Assembly (NCBI RefSeq): GCF_009764685.1
Contig: NZ_VHLM01000010.1
Coordinates: forward strand, 124,001-188,000
Direction: 5' to 3'
DNA length: 64,000 bases
From: Flavobacterium sp. I-STPP5a
GTDB lineage: Bacteria; Bacteroidota; Bacteroidia; Flavobacteriales; Flavobacteriaceae
The position numbers and the translations under genes are program-made. Positions 7,430 through 17,010 of the stretch are shown here, piece by piece; the stretch's first letter is position 1; every line of letters starts with the position of its first letter. The notes beneath the pieces are model-generated. The model did no database searches, was not told the DNA's origin, and was given only the letters and a program-made list of their open reading frames with translations.

Positions 7430-9718
7430 ATGAAAAAGTTTTTTTCGCTTATTTTACTTTTTACAGGGATGTTTTTGGGTTTTGCCCAAAGTGACTTATC
7501 CTGGCAAGGGTATTTTTCGTATTCTGAAATTAAAGATCTTTCACAAGCCCCAAATGCTGTTTTTGCAGCTTCAGAAAATGCTTTGTTCTCTAAAAACACA
7601 GGTACAAATGTTATAAAAACAACCACTACCGTTGATGGACTCTCGGGAGAAACTATTTCTGCAATATATCATAGCACAGCGCTCAAAAAGACTGTCGTGG
7701 GTTATGAAAACGGACTTATTATAGTGATTAATGAGCAGGATGGAAGTATATTGAGAATAGTAGATATTATCAATAAGAAACTGTCTCCTACTATAAAAAA
7801 AATCAATCATTTCTTGGAACACCAAGGAATACTTTACGTCTCTTGTGATTTTGGGATTGTACAGTTTAACTTATCAACCATGCAATTTGGAGATACGTAT
7901 TTCATTGGCGACGGCGGAACGGAAATGAAGGTACATCAAATGGCACTTTTTAATGGATATTTTTATGCTGCTACTGCCAGCGGGATAAGAAGAGCCTTAG
8001 CCACAAACCCTAATCTAATTGATTACAAACAGTGGGAAACGCTAACATCAGCCTCTTGGATAGGAATCACAACGCTTAATCAAGAATTGTATGCTGTCAG
8101 TGCTACAGGAGCAATCCAAAAGTATAATGCAGTTACAAATGCTTTTGTGCTATTTTCACAATTGCCAAAGCCAGCTATAGATATGAGAGTTGGGGCGGGA
8201 ATTATGGTTGTGAGTACCCCAAGCACAGTATATTTTTATAACAGTCAAATGATTTTGCTTCGGGAACTAAACGCCAATCAGATTCCTGAGACCAACATCA
8301 CCTTTACTTGCGCTACCGTAATTGGCGATACGGTTTATATTGGTACACAAGAAAACGGATTATTTACAACCACCCTTAATGCACCGTCCGTATTTGAAAA
8401 TAGTACGCCCTTTGGGCCATTAAGAAATAATATTTTTGCTGTAGACCTCACGCCATCTGTGTTGTGGGCAGTGTACGGGGAATTTGCAGGGGATTACAAT
8501 CCATATCCATTGGATAGCTATGGGATAAGTAAATATGATAAAAAAGGCTGGCTTAATATTCCTTATGAATCGGTATTAGGAGCGCAAACTATAGGTAAAG
8601 TGATTGTGAATCCAATAAACGAAAATCAAGTATATGCGAGTTCTTTTTTTTCAGGGCTGCTCAAAATTGAGAATGATGTTCCTAGTATTTTATTCAATCA
8701 AACCAACAGCGGACTAGAGTCGCTTACATTTGGAGGACCTAATTATATTGACATTAGAATCAATGCAACCGCATTTGACAAGTCGGGGAATTTATGGGTG
8801 ACCAATAGTAGAATTAAAAATGGGCTTAAAGTTTTGCGTACCAATGGGCAATGGCAAAGCTATGCCATGGATAAAATTCTTGATGTGCCCGAAGAGAATA
8901 ATTACGGTGCCATTGTAATAGATAAAAACGGTACAAAGTGGCTGGCTACAAGTGAAGACGGTGTAGTAGGATTTAATGAAAACGGAACCACTTTTAAAAA
9001 AATGACTGTGGGTGCAGATACTGGAAATTTACCCATTTCAAATGTTAGGACAGTTGCTTTAGATACTAGAAACCAACTCTGGATAGGAACATCAAAAGGG
9101 TTGAGGGTTTTGAATAACGTTAATAATTTCCTTACAGACATGCCTTTAAAAGCAAATCCTATTATTATCATTGATGACAATCTACCTCAAGAATTGTTGT
9201 TTGATCAATTTATTACTTCAATTGTTGTAGATGGTGCTAATAATAAGTGGATAGGAACAGCTGATGCCGGATTGTTTCTTGTGTCGGCAAACGGTCAGGA
9301 AACCAAATACCATTTTACAACAAGCAATTCTCCGCTACCCAGCAATATTATAAACGACATTGATATTAATGGAGTTACTGGTGAAGTGTTCATTGCTACA
9401 AGCAAAGGAATGATATCATTCAAAGGAGTTTCTACTAAAGCAAATGAAGATTTAAGTAAGGTTTATGTGTATCCTAATCCTGTTCGGCCAGATTTTCAAG
9501 GAACTGTAAAAATTGCAGGATTATTAGATAAAGCAAATGTAAAAATTACCGATGTGGGCGGAAACGTAGTACATGAAACTACCTCCGAAGGCGGAACTGT
9601 AGAATGGGACACAACTGCTTTTGGGAAATACAAGGTCGCATCTGGAGTTTATATGATTTTTATTTCGGCACAAGATGGTGTTGAAACTACCATTAAAAAA
9701 GTAATGATAATTAGATAA
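7430..9718 (+). CDS. porZ: PorZ-type beta-propeller protein of the type IX secretion system
   Basis: The 762-residue product has a signal peptide (cleaved near A-Q-S), then repeats of the 'two-component regulator propeller' kind (for example LWIGTSKGLRVLNNV and KWIGTADAGLFLVS), and ends with a type-A type IX sorting domain (YPNPVRPDF ... VYMIFISAQDG ... KKVMIIR). In Porphyromonas PorZ is a surface component of the attachment complex that modifies and anchors type IX cargo with A-LPS. The arrangement of propellers plus own sorting domain, the length, and recO next door fit flavobacterial PorZ. An upstream GTG four codons before the ATG is open, but MKKFFSLILLF is the natural signal-peptide start. 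It is transcribed in the same direction as recO, 54 bases upstream. Confidence 0.8.
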   Translation: MKKFFSLILLFTGMFLGFAQSDLSWQGYFSYSEIKDLSQAPNAVFAASENALFSKNTGTNVIKTTTTVDGLSGETISAIYHSTALKKTVVGYENGLIIVINEQDGSILRIVDIINKKLSPTIKKINHFLEHQGILYVSCDFGIVQFNLSTMQFGDTYFIGDGGTEMKVHQMALFNGYFYAATASGIRRALATNPNLIDYKQWETLTSASWIGITTLNQELYAVSATGAIQKYNAVTNAFVLFSQLPKPAIDMRVGAGIMVVSTPSTVYFYNSQMILLRELNANQIPETNITFTCATVIGDTVYIGTQENGLFTTTLNAPSVFENSTPFGPLRNNIFAVDLTPSVLWAVYGEFAGDYNPYPLDSYGISKYDKKGWLNIPYESVLGAQTIGKVIVNPINENQVYASSFFSGLLKIENDVPSILFNQTNSGLESLTFGGPNYIDIRINATAFDKSGNLWVTNSRIKNGLKVLRTNGQWQSYAMDKILDVPEENNYGAIVIDKNGTKWLATSEDGVVGFNENGTTFKKMTVGADTGNLPISNVRTVALDTRNQLWIGTSKGLRVLNNVNNFLTDMPLKANPIIIIDDNLPQELLFDQFITSIVVDGANNKWIGTADAGLFLVSANGQETKYHFTTSNSPLPSNIINDIDINGVTGEVFIATSKGMISFKGVSTKANEDLSKVYVYPNPVRPDFQGTVKIAGLLDKANVKITDVGGNVVHETTSEGGTVEWDTTAFGKYKVASGVYMIFISAQDGVETTIKKVMIIR

Positions 9719-9772
9719 TTTAGAGAGTTGAATTTTTCAATCTTTATATTTTTCAATCTTTAAATTAAAATT

Positions 9773-10486
9773 GTGCAAGTCAAAACCAAAGCTATTGTTC
9801 TTTCATCATTAAAATTTCAGGAGAAAAGCTTGATCGTAAAATGTTTTACCTTATCGCATGGTTTAAAATCATATTTTGTTCGGGATGCTTTTTCGAGTCG
9901 GAAAGCAAGTCAAAAAAAAGCTTATTTTCAGCCTTTGACAATTCTTGAAATTGAGGCCGTTCATAAAAACAAAGGCACTTTAGAAAATTTTAAGGAGATA
10001 AAAATCAGCTCTGCTTTTCATTCCATACACTCCGATATTTATAAGAGCACCATGGTGATGTTCATTTCAGAGATGCTGCACCATTCCATTCACGAAGAGG
10101 AAGAAAACGAGCCCCTTTTTACTTTCCTAGAAACCGCATTACACTGGTTAGACAACCACGATGAAATAGCTAATTTTCATTTAATACTATTATTAGAAAC
10201 CACCAAATATCTCGGTTTTTACCCCTATACTTCGGATATGAACATGGCTTTTTTTGAAATGACCGAAGGTATTTTCACACCCTTTCACGCCATCAGCTCG
10301 CTTACGGAGCATGAAAGTAATTTGTTTAAAAAACTGATTGATTTAAAATTCGATAATAGTCAAAAAATCTTTCATGTCATAGAACGTCAAATCCTTCTAA
10401 AAATACTGATTGATTACTACAGTTTCCATTTAGACGGCTTTAAAAAACCAAAATCACTTGATGTTTTAAAAGAGGTTTTCTCCTAA
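9773..10486 (+). CDS. recO: DNA repair protein RecO
   Basis: The 237-residue product starts with the RecO OB-fold pattern (KTKAIVLSSLKFQEKSLIVK) and continues with the helical region typical of the family. RecO helps load RecA at single-strand gaps with RecR and RecF. The start codon appears to be GTG at 9773 (gtg-caa-gtc-aaa), which aligns with the conserved start; no ATG is suitable. The usual RecO zinc-finger cysteines are absent, as in many Bacteroidota RecO proteins. The spacer before it contains a short tandem repeat (TTTTTCAATCTTTA twice, 9733-9762). Confidence 0.9.
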   Translation: MQVKTKAIVLSSLKFQEKSLIVKCFTLSHGLKSYFVRDAFSSRKASQKKAYFQPLTILEIEAVHKNKGTLENFKEIKISSAFHSIHSDIYKSTMVMFISEMLHHSIHEEEENEPLFTFLETALHWLDNHDEIANFHLILLLETTKYLGFYPYTSDMNMAFFEMTEGIFTPFHAISSLTEHESNLFKKLIDLKFDNSQKIFHVIERQILLKILIDYYSFHLDGFKKPKSLDVLKEVFS

Positions 10487-10490
10487 AATC

Positions 10491-10587
10491 TTGGGCGTGC
10501 CCCTGCGTAAAAACTCTGGGTCAGGCTGTACGCTGTATCTTTTATTCCGTAAACTCCATAAAAGGATGCCGCTTCCATCCTTCACGC
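10491..10587. repeat. Modular intergenic repeat, copy B (GGGCGTG/TCACGC ends)
   Basis: Outer ends are TTGGGCGTG on the left and TTCACGC on the right, matching the reverse complement of the copy at 43632-43725. The inner core GCTGTACGCTGTATC ... GGATGCCGCTTCCATC instead matches the copy at 25238-25328 almost exactly. A central stem (ATCTTTTAT with ATAAAAGGAT) is possible. It starts five bases after the recO stop codon. Confidence 0.75.
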
Positions 10588-10826
10588 AAAACATATGATA
10601 AACGATACAAAAACAAAAACCTTGTAGCTCATTTTGTACTATTTGTTTGTATATTAGCTGAAAGAAATAATGCCGTTTGCAAGTTAAAGCAACTTGTTTT
10701 GGCTGTAGAATATGAAGTAGAGTTGCGTGAATTAAAGAGTTTGGCGCAAGTTTACAATCAAAATATTGCAGAATTATCTAATCCTGAAAATCAGTACCGT
10801 TGAGGTAAAAAATAAGTATCCTTTTT
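10588..10826 (+). other. Non-coding stretch with a possible gene remnant
   Basis: The whole gap from recO to the next gene is 340 bases; its first part is the repeat copy B. From about 10669 to 10803 one frame reads a helical, coding-like segment (including VEYEVELRELKSLAQ and ending NPENQYR then stop) without a usable start codon. It may be the 3' end of a decayed gene. I do not recognise a family. Confidence 0.25.
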
Positions 10827-11960
10827 ATGAAATTATTTCTAAATTTTTTGTTGTTCACAATAGTACTGTTTTTAAATACACGTATTTATGCTCAAAAAGA
10901 ACAAAAATACAGCTGTTTATTTTCGCATAAATGCAGTAGTTATAGTGGACTCAATTTGCAGGACTCTGTAAAATCAGTCAATATGAGATTGACAAATCTA
11001 AAAGAAATCTTGTCTAAGGAAGAAGGTGCCAATATTATTTTATTTAATGGAGTTCGTCATAATTCTTACATAGAATTTGATAAATATGGTCGACTCCAAG
11101 CACAAATACCCAGTATTCCTGGAGAAAATTTCTTCGCACAAATAGATTATAGCAGGGCAGATAAGTACGTATATGATGACAAGGATTGGGATAAAAAGAG
11201 TAAGTATAAAACCGTATTAAAGCAACACCGCCCGGTATACAATCATAATTTACTACTAAAACTAAATCAAATAGAAGTTCCTGATGAAAATGAAGTACTT
11301 GAAGAAGAGGGTAAAATTTGGCAAGATTATGTTGAGTATGTATACAATTATATATATGATAAGTCAGATAGAATCATTGAAGAAAAAGAATATAATGTTG
11401 CTAGGTTAGGCAAAGAAACGCTGCATAAAAAATATAAAAAAGAGGATTTATTTACTCGTAAATTGTTTACTTATAATGACAAAGGACAGGTTGTAAACCA
11501 GAAAATCATTGCAGGTTTACATGGCAAAGATAGGTCATATATTGATATGGGAACTGATTGTGGTTTTTGTGAGGATTTACAATTACAGTATGCTTATGAC
11601 CCATTAGGGCGTATCAACCAAGTCACAATGTTTGGTTGTGGAAAAATAGTTGCTCAGGAAGATTATATTTATCATCCAACCCAAGATTATGTAGCGACAG
11701 TGAAATATTATGTTACAGGTCCTGGAGAAATATCTAATCCTACCAAAAGGTTTATAAAGACCTTCAACGATTACGGAGATCTGATCAAAGAAGAGTTTCT
11801 TCTTGATGACCCAGAACAAGAATTACCAGTAAAAGAATACTATTATAGTTACGAGTATGACAGCCATAACAACTGGATAAAATGCAATATCTACATGGAA
11901 GGTACTCAGGAAGGAATTCCATCGCTGGTTGCAGAGCGCAAAATAGAATACTATAATTAA
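10827..11960 (+). CDS. Exported protein with degenerate YD/RHS-like repeats
   Basis: The 377-residue product has a signal peptide (MKLFLNFLLFTIVLFLNTRIYAQ, cleaved near residue 22), so it is secreted or periplasmic. Several segments resemble YD/RHS repeats: YIYDKSDRIIEEKEY, FTYNDKGQVVNQK, YAYDPLGRINQV, KTFNDYGDLIKEEF and YEYDSHNNWIKC. The number is too few for a toxin-type RHS shell; short exported YD proteins of this kind are common in Bacteroidota and lack a known function. Two cysteines (C-G-F-C) near residue 240 could form a disulfide. It stands alone in an accessory-looking region. Confidence 0.65.
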   Translation: MKLFLNFLLFTIVLFLNTRIYAQKEQKYSCLFSHKCSSYSGLNLQDSVKSVNMRLTNLKEILSKEEGANIILFNGVRHNSYIEFDKYGRLQAQIPSIPGENFFAQIDYSRADKYVYDDKDWDKKSKYKTVLKQHRPVYNHNLLLKLNQIEVPDENEVLEEEGKIWQDYVEYVYNYIYDKSDRIIEEKEYNVARLGKETLHKKYKKEDLFTRKLFTYNDKGQVVNQKIIAGLHGKDRSYIDMGTDCGFCEDLQLQYAYDPLGRINQVTMFGCGKIVAQEDYIYHPTQDYVATVKYYVTGPGEISNPTKRFIKTFNDYGDLIKEEFLLDDPEQELPVKEYYYSYEYDSHNNWIKCNIYMEGTQEGIPSLVAERKIEYYN

Positions 11961-12121
11961 AGCCTGCAAAGAAAAGTAAGTAGGATTACCAACATCCTCT
12001 GCCTCAAACACGCTACAAGCAATTTGGACGATATGCTTAATTAAATCCAAACCTTTTGTTCTGCAGTAACGTAGGCGTTAATACTAAAAAAAAAGACACA
12101 ATAAAGACACAAATTAACTTT

Positions 12122-12658
12122 ATGAATATTGAGCTATTAAAATACCCTACAGGTAAGTTTGACAAACCTACATTAATAACGAAAGACGTTTTAAAAAAAT
12201 GGATTTCTGATATTTCTACCTTTCCTCAGAGATTATCAAGCGAAGTCATAAATTTAACTGACGAGCAACTTGACACTCCTTACAGACCTGATGGTTGGAC
12301 AATTAGGCAAGTAATTCATCACTGTGCTGACAGTCATATGAACAGTTTAATTCGCTTAAAACTTGCATTAACAGAGGATAAACCAACAATAAAACCATAT
12401 TATGAAGATCGTTGGGCAGAACTGTCTGATAGCAAAAAGATGCAAATAGAACCGTCATTAAAAATGATTGAAGGTATTCACGAAAGATGGACCGTTTTAT
12501 TAAACAATTTAGCAGAAAGCGACTATTCAAAAATATTTATTCATCCCGAACACGGAAAAGAGTTTAGGATAGACGAGAATATTGGAGTTTATGCGTGGCA
12601 TTGCAACCACCATCTTGCTCATATAACTGAAACAAAGGCACGAAACAATTGGAAATGA
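12122..12658 (+). CDS. YfiT/BstA-like bacillithiol transferase
   Basis: The 178-residue product matches the YfiT branch of the DinB superfamily: an N-terminal L-K-Y-P-x-G-K-F segment, then W-T-I-R-Q-V-I-H-H-C-A-D-S-H and, near the C-terminus, W-H-C-N-H-H-L-A-H-I. The histidines supply a metal site. Relatives attach bacillithiol to electrophiles, which suits a Flavobacterium that makes this thiol; this function is inferred. The start MNIELLKYPTGKF is chosen over an open extension of 22 codons because family members begin here. A third DinB-superfamily gene in the window, but distant from the tandem pair at 1.7-2.6 kb. Confidence 0.8.
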   Translation: MNIELLKYPTGKFDKPTLITKDVLKKWISDISTFPQRLSSEVINLTDEQLDTPYRPDGWTIRQVIHHCADSHMNSLIRLKLALTEDKPTIKPYYEDRWAELSDSKKMQIEPSLKMIEGIHERWTVLLNNLAESDYSKIFIHPEHGKEFRIDENIGVYAWHCNHHLAHITETKARNNWK

Positions 12659-12774
12659 GTATAAAAAACATTGTACAGGAAGAAACCCAAATTGCTTGTG
12701 GCTCGGGAACTTAATCCTTCATTGCCTTTTAATGAAGAAAAATAAAACTTAAAAGAAAATTAATACTACCAAAA

Positions 12775-13305
12775 TTGACAAATTCCAGTAACATATTTTC
12801 TGAAATACAACTTTTAAATAATTCCATATTTAAAGTTTGCGGAATACAACTTGAAAACGTAGAGACGGAAAAAGAAAGTCAAGAGTATTTTGCTCATAAT
12901 TTTGAATTGAACAAACAAAAAGTAAAATTCAGAATGGCGAAAATTACGCCAACCAAAACCGGGCAATTTGTGTCAATCTGGAAACGAAATGAAAAGGGTA
13001 TAACAGAACCGCATAATGTTGACGATGAATTTGAATTTTACTTCATTGCTACGCGTCAAGCAGAAAGGTTTGGAGTTTTTATTTTCAACAAAACAGTTTT
13101 GAGCGAAAATAAAATTTTGACAAGCCCAAAAGGAAAAGGAAAACGTGGAATTAGAGTTTACCCAAATTGGAGCGTAACAGAAAATAAACAAGCGCAAAAA
13201 ACTCAAAATTGGCAAACAAAATATTTCGTAGAAATTGGAAACAGTAATGAAATTGACTTAAACGAGTTAAAAAATTTACTGAAAATAGAATTAGAAAAAA
13301 ACTAA
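12775..13305 (+). CDS. MepB-family protein
   Basis: The 176-residue product shows the pattern of MepB, the small protein encoded with the MepRA multidrug regulator and pump in Staphylococcus and found alone in many other bacteria: an acidic N-terminal half with Y-F-A-H-N-F-E-L, then K-F-R-M-A-K-I-T-P-T-K-T-G-Q-F-V-S-I-W-K-R and a C-terminal K-G-K-R-G-I-R-V-Y-P-x-W. The molecular function is not known. The start must be the TTG at 12775, because no ATG occurs before the conserved N-terminal part. No MepR or MepA gene is adjacent. Confidence 0.7.
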   Translation: MTNSSNIFSEIQLLNNSIFKVCGIQLENVETEKESQEYFAHNFELNKQKVKFRMAKITPTKTGQFVSIWKRNEKGITEPHNVDDEFEFYFIATRQAERFGVFIFNKTVLSENKILTSPKGKGKRGIRVYPNWSVTENKQAQKTQNWQTKYFVEIGNSNEIDLNELKNLLKIELEKN

Positions 13306-13385
13306 CGCCGCTAGTTTGTATTTGCAATCCGTGACCACAAGTTTTATCAAATTTGTAAAATCAGCGCACTCGTGATTCCGTTTTA

Positions 13386-13454
13386 GCTCTGAAATTATCA
13401 AAATTGTTTGGCAAACCAGTCAATGATTTTTTTGAATTAGAAGGAGATGAATAA
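13386..13454 (+). pseudogene. C-terminal fragment of an HTH (XRE-type) regulator
   Basis: One frame reads ALKLSKLFGKPVNDFF followed by ELEGDE and a stop. This is the typical end of small XRE/HTH_3 regulators (A-L-x-L-A-x-x-F-x-x-x-V-E-x-L-F-x-L). Upstream, this frame lacks the helix-turn-helix itself, so only the tail is left. The rest of 13306-13584 shows no gene. Confidence 0.55.
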
Positions 13455-13584
13455 AAGTGTTTTTATCTTTTTTGTCAAAATGCAAGTAAATCGATTTTGG
13501 CTTAAAGCGTAACTTTCGACCTACGACTTTCAACTTTCAACTTTAATTTACTACTTTCGCATTTCGATTAAAGAAAAGGATAAA

Positions 13585-16500
13585 ATGAGCACAAAATTTA
13601 CTGAATACAAAGGACTTGACTTGCCAACAGTGGCGTCAGAAGTACTTGCTTTTTGGAAGAAAGAAACTATATTTGAAAAGAGTGTAACCACTCGCGAAGG
13701 CAATCAACCGTTCGTATTTTTTGAAGGTCCGCCTTCAGCAAATGGATTACCAGGAATTCACCACGTGATGGCACGTGCTATTAAAGATATTTTTTGCCGT
13801 TATAAAACTCAAAAAGGGTTCCAAGTAAAGCGTAAAGCCGGTTGGGATACGCACGGTTTGCCTGTAGAATTAGGTACCGAGAAAGAACTCGGAATTACCA
13901 AAGAAGATATTGGAAAAACCATTTCTATTGAAGAATACAACGAAGCGTGTAAAAGAACAGTTATGCGCTACACGGATGTATGGAATGATTTGACCGAAAA
14001 AATGGGGTACTGGGTAGATATGGAAGATCCGTATGTGACCTACAAACCAAAATACATGGAAACCGTTTGGTGGATTTTAAAGCAAATCTACAACAAGGAT
14101 TTGATGTACAAAGGATACACCATTCAGCCGTACTCTCCAAAAGCAGGAACAGGATTGTCCTCACACGAGGTTAATCAGCCAGGAAGTTACCGCGATGTAA
14201 CGGATACTACTGTTGTGGCACAATTTAAAGTTCTTGAAGAAAGCCTCTCAGATTTGCAACGCATTTTTGAAATAGGACATCTTTTTGAAGATACTTTTTT
14301 CTTAGCTTGGACCACTACACCTTGGACTTTACCAAGTAACACCGCGCTTACCGTAGGTCCTAAAATTGACTATGTTGTAGTAAGTACCTACAATCAATAT
14401 ACGTTTAAACCTGTCAATGTAATTTTAGCAAAGGCATTGGTAAACAAACAATTTGCTGGAAAATATACAGAAGTACAAGAGGAAAGCGAATTGCTAAATT
14501 ACAAAGAAGACGATAAAAAAATCCCATTCTTTATAACGGCAACGTGTAAAGGAGCTGATTTAGTTAACATTCAATACGAACAATTAATGCCATTGGTATT
14601 GCCGTATCAAAATGCTGAAAACGCTTTTAGAGTGATTTTAGGAGATTTTGTTACTACCGAAGATGGTACTGGAATTGTTCATACTTCGCCAACTTTTGGT
14701 GCCGATGATGCCAAAGTGGCCAAAGAAGCTACACCAGAAGTGCCGCCATTATTAGTGCTTGATGAAAACGGAATTCCGGTTCCATTAGTAGACTTGCAAG
14801 GACGTTTTGTACAAGGACTTGGTGGTTACTCAGGCAAGTATGTGAAAAACGAATATTACAACGAAGGTGAAGCTCCAGAGCGTTCCGTTGATGTAGAAAT
14901 TGCGATTCAATTAAAAGAAGAAAACAAAGCGTTTAAAGTTGAGAAATACGTGCACAGTTACCCACATTGCTGGAGAACAGACAAGCCTATTTTATACTAT
15001 CCTTTGGATTCTTGGTTTATCAAAATATCAGAGGTCAAAGATAGAATGTTCGACCTAAACGAAACCATCAACTGGAAGCCAAAAGCAACTGGAGAAGGTC
15101 GTTTTGGGAACTGGTTGAAAAACGCTAATGACTGGAATCTTTCCCGTTCAAGATATTGGGGAATCCCATTACCAATTTGGAGAACTGAGGATAAACTAGA
15201 GGAGGTTTTAATCGGTTCTGTTGAAGAATTGTACAACGAAATAGAAAAATCAATCGGTGCTGGTTTTCAAAAAGAAAATCCTTTTAAAGGGTTTGAAATC
15301 GGAAACATGAGCGAGGAAAACTATGATTTGATTGATTTACATAAAAATGTAGTCGACGAAATCACGTTGGTTTCGGCATCGGGTAAGCCAATGACACGCG
15401 AAACCGACTTAATTGATGTTTGGTTCGATTCAGGTTCTATGCCGTATGCACAATGGCATTATCCTTTTGAAAACAAAGAAAAAATAGATCAAAACCAAGA
15501 TTTTCCAGCTGATTTTATTGCTGAAGGTGTGGATCAAACCCGTGGATGGTTTTATACCTTGCACGCTATTGGTACTTTGGTTTTTGATAAAGTGGCGTAT
15601 AAAAATGTAGTTTCAAACGGATTGGTTTTAGACAAAAACGGACAAAAAATGTCCAAACGTTTAGGCAATGCTGCGGACCCATTTGAAACTTTAAAAGAGT
15701 ACGGACCAGATGCTACGCGCTGGTACATGATTTCAAATGCTAATCCTTGGGACAACTTGAAGTTTGACTTGGAAGGAATTGCTGAGGTGCGAAGAAAATT
15801 CTTTGGTACTTTATACAATACTTATTCCTTCTTTAGTTTATACGCTAATATTGATGGTTTTACATACTCTGAAGCGGAGATTCCAGTACAAGAAAGACCA
15901 GAAATTGATCAATGGATTATTTCTGAATTGAATACTTTAGTTAAGGAAGTGGATGGCTTTTATGCCGATTATGAGCCTACTAAAGCAGCAAGAGCCATAT
16001 CTGAATTTGTTCAGGAAAACTTGAGTAACTGGTACGTTCGTTTGTGCAGAAGACGTTTCTGGAAAGGCGAGTATGCGCAGGATAAAATTGCTGCTTATCA
16101 AACATTATACACTTGTTTGTTAACTGTAAGTAAACTAGGTGCGGCTATTGCTCCATTTTTCATGGATAAACTTTACAGAGACTTAACGCAAGCAACACAA
16201 TCTGAAACGTTCGAGAGTGTACATTTGGCGGAGTTTCCAAAATACGTTGAAAACTTTGTTAATAAGTCGTTAGAGAGTAAAATGCAGAAGGCACAAACCA
16301 TTTCATCCTTAGTTTTATCACTACGTAAAAAGGAAATGATTAAGGTACGTCAACCTTTGCAAAAGGTAATGATTCCAGTACTTGACGATAATCAAAGAGC
16401 TGAAATTGAGGCCGTATCTGACCTTATAAAAGCAGAGGTAAACGTGAAGGAAATAGTACTTCTTGATGATGCATCAGGAGTTTTGGTAAAGCAAATTAAA

Positions 16501-17004
16501 CCAAATTTTAAGGCACTTGGGCCTCGTTTTGGTAAAGATATGGGATTGATTTCCAAAGAGATACAAGGTTTTTCTAAAGAGCAAATTGCACAGTTAGATA
16601 AAGAAGGAAGCTTGGGTATTGTAATTGCAGGAAATTCCGTAACTTTAACTTTAGAAGATGTGGAGATTACTTCGCAAGATATTGAGGGTTGGTTAGTAGC
16701 AAATTCAAATGGAATTACTGTTGCACTTGACATTACAATATCAGACGAATTAAGACAAGAAGGGATTGCTAGAGAATTAGTAAACAGAATTCAAAACATC
16801 CGTAAAGATTCAGGATTTGAAGTAACGGATACGATTAAAGTGCAATTAAAGCGAAATGGAATTTTAGAAGAGGCTATCTTGAAAAATGAAGCATACATAA
16901 AATCAGAAACATTAACGCACGATTTAGTTTTTGTAGATGATTTACAAGAAGGTACAGAAATAGAATTTGACGAGATAAAAACAATGATATTAATTTCAAA
17001 ATAA
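13585..17004 (+). CDS. ileS: Isoleucyl-tRNA synthetase, type 2 (eukaryote-like)
   Basis: The 1139-residue product charges tRNA-Ile in the cytoplasm. It is the eukaryote-like IleRS2 class: the segment G-W-D-T-H-G-L-P-V-E (where type 1 enzymes have G-W-D-C-H-G-L-P-I-E), the long C-terminal region and the KMSKR loop at residues 688-692 support this. The class I signature that should read HxGH is G57-I-H-H60, the first and third residues being swapped. In studied IleRS2 enzymes this GxHH form remains active and gives extreme mupirocin resistance. The CP1 editing domain lies around residues 220-420. The ATG at 13585 suits the conserved start. It is the first gene of a run with the traR/dksA gene (6 bases later) and lspA. 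Confidence 0.95.
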   Translation: MSTKFTEYKGLDLPTVASEVLAFWKKETIFEKSVTTREGNQPFVFFEGPPSANGLPGIHHVMARAIKDIFCRYKTQKGFQVKRKAGWDTHGLPVELGTEKELGITKEDIGKTISIEEYNEACKRTVMRYTDVWNDLTEKMGYWVDMEDPYVTYKPKYMETVWWILKQIYNKDLMYKGYTIQPYSPKAGTGLSSHEVNQPGSYRDVTDTTVVAQFKVLEESLSDLQRIFEIGHLFEDTFFLAWTTTPWTLPSNTALTVGPKIDYVVVSTYNQYTFKPVNVILAKALVNKQFAGKYTEVQEESELLNYKEDDKKIPFFITATCKGADLVNIQYEQLMPLVLPYQNAENAFRVILGDFVTTEDGTGIVHTSPTFGADDAKVAKEATPEVPPLLVLDENGIPVPLVDLQGRFVQGLGGYSGKYVKNEYYNEGEAPERSVDVEIAIQLKEENKAFKVEKYVHSYPHCWRTDKPILYYPLDSWFIKISEVKDRMFDLNETINWKPKATGEGRFGNWLKNANDWNLSRSRYWGIPLPIWRTEDKLEEVLIGSVEELYNEIEKSIGAGFQKENPFKGFEIGNMSEENYDLIDLHKNVVDEITLVSASGKPMTRETDLIDVWFDSGSMPYAQWHYPFENKEKIDQNQDFPADFIAEGVDQTRGWFYTLHAIGTLVFDKVAYKNVVSNGLVLDKNGQKMSKRLGNAADPFETLKEYGPDATRWYMISNANPWDNLKFDLEGIAEVRRKFFGTLYNTYSFFSLYANIDGFTYSEAEIPVQERPEIDQWIISELNTLVKEVDGFYADYEPTKAARAISEFVQENLSNWYVRLCRRRFWKGEYAQDKIAAYQTLYTCLLTVSKLGAAIAPFFMDKLYRDLTQATQSETFESVHLAEFPKYVENFVNKSLESKMQKAQTISSLVLSLRKKEMIKVRQPLQKVMIPVLDDNQRAEIEAVSDLIKAEVNVKEIVLLDDASGVLVKQIKPNFKALGPRFGKDMGLISKEIQGFSKEQIAQLDKEGSLGIVIAGNSVTLTLEDVEITSQDIEGWLVANSNGITVALDITISDELRQEGIARELVNRIQNIRKDSGFEVTDTIKVQLKRNGILEEAILKNEAYIKSETLTHDLVFVDDLQEGTEIEFDEIKTMILISK

Positions 17005-17010
17005 AATACG

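Noticed and set aside
16392-16733. 113-codon minus-strand ORF inside ileS
   Set aside because: Antisense shadow of the conserved ileS C-terminal region; no start signals.
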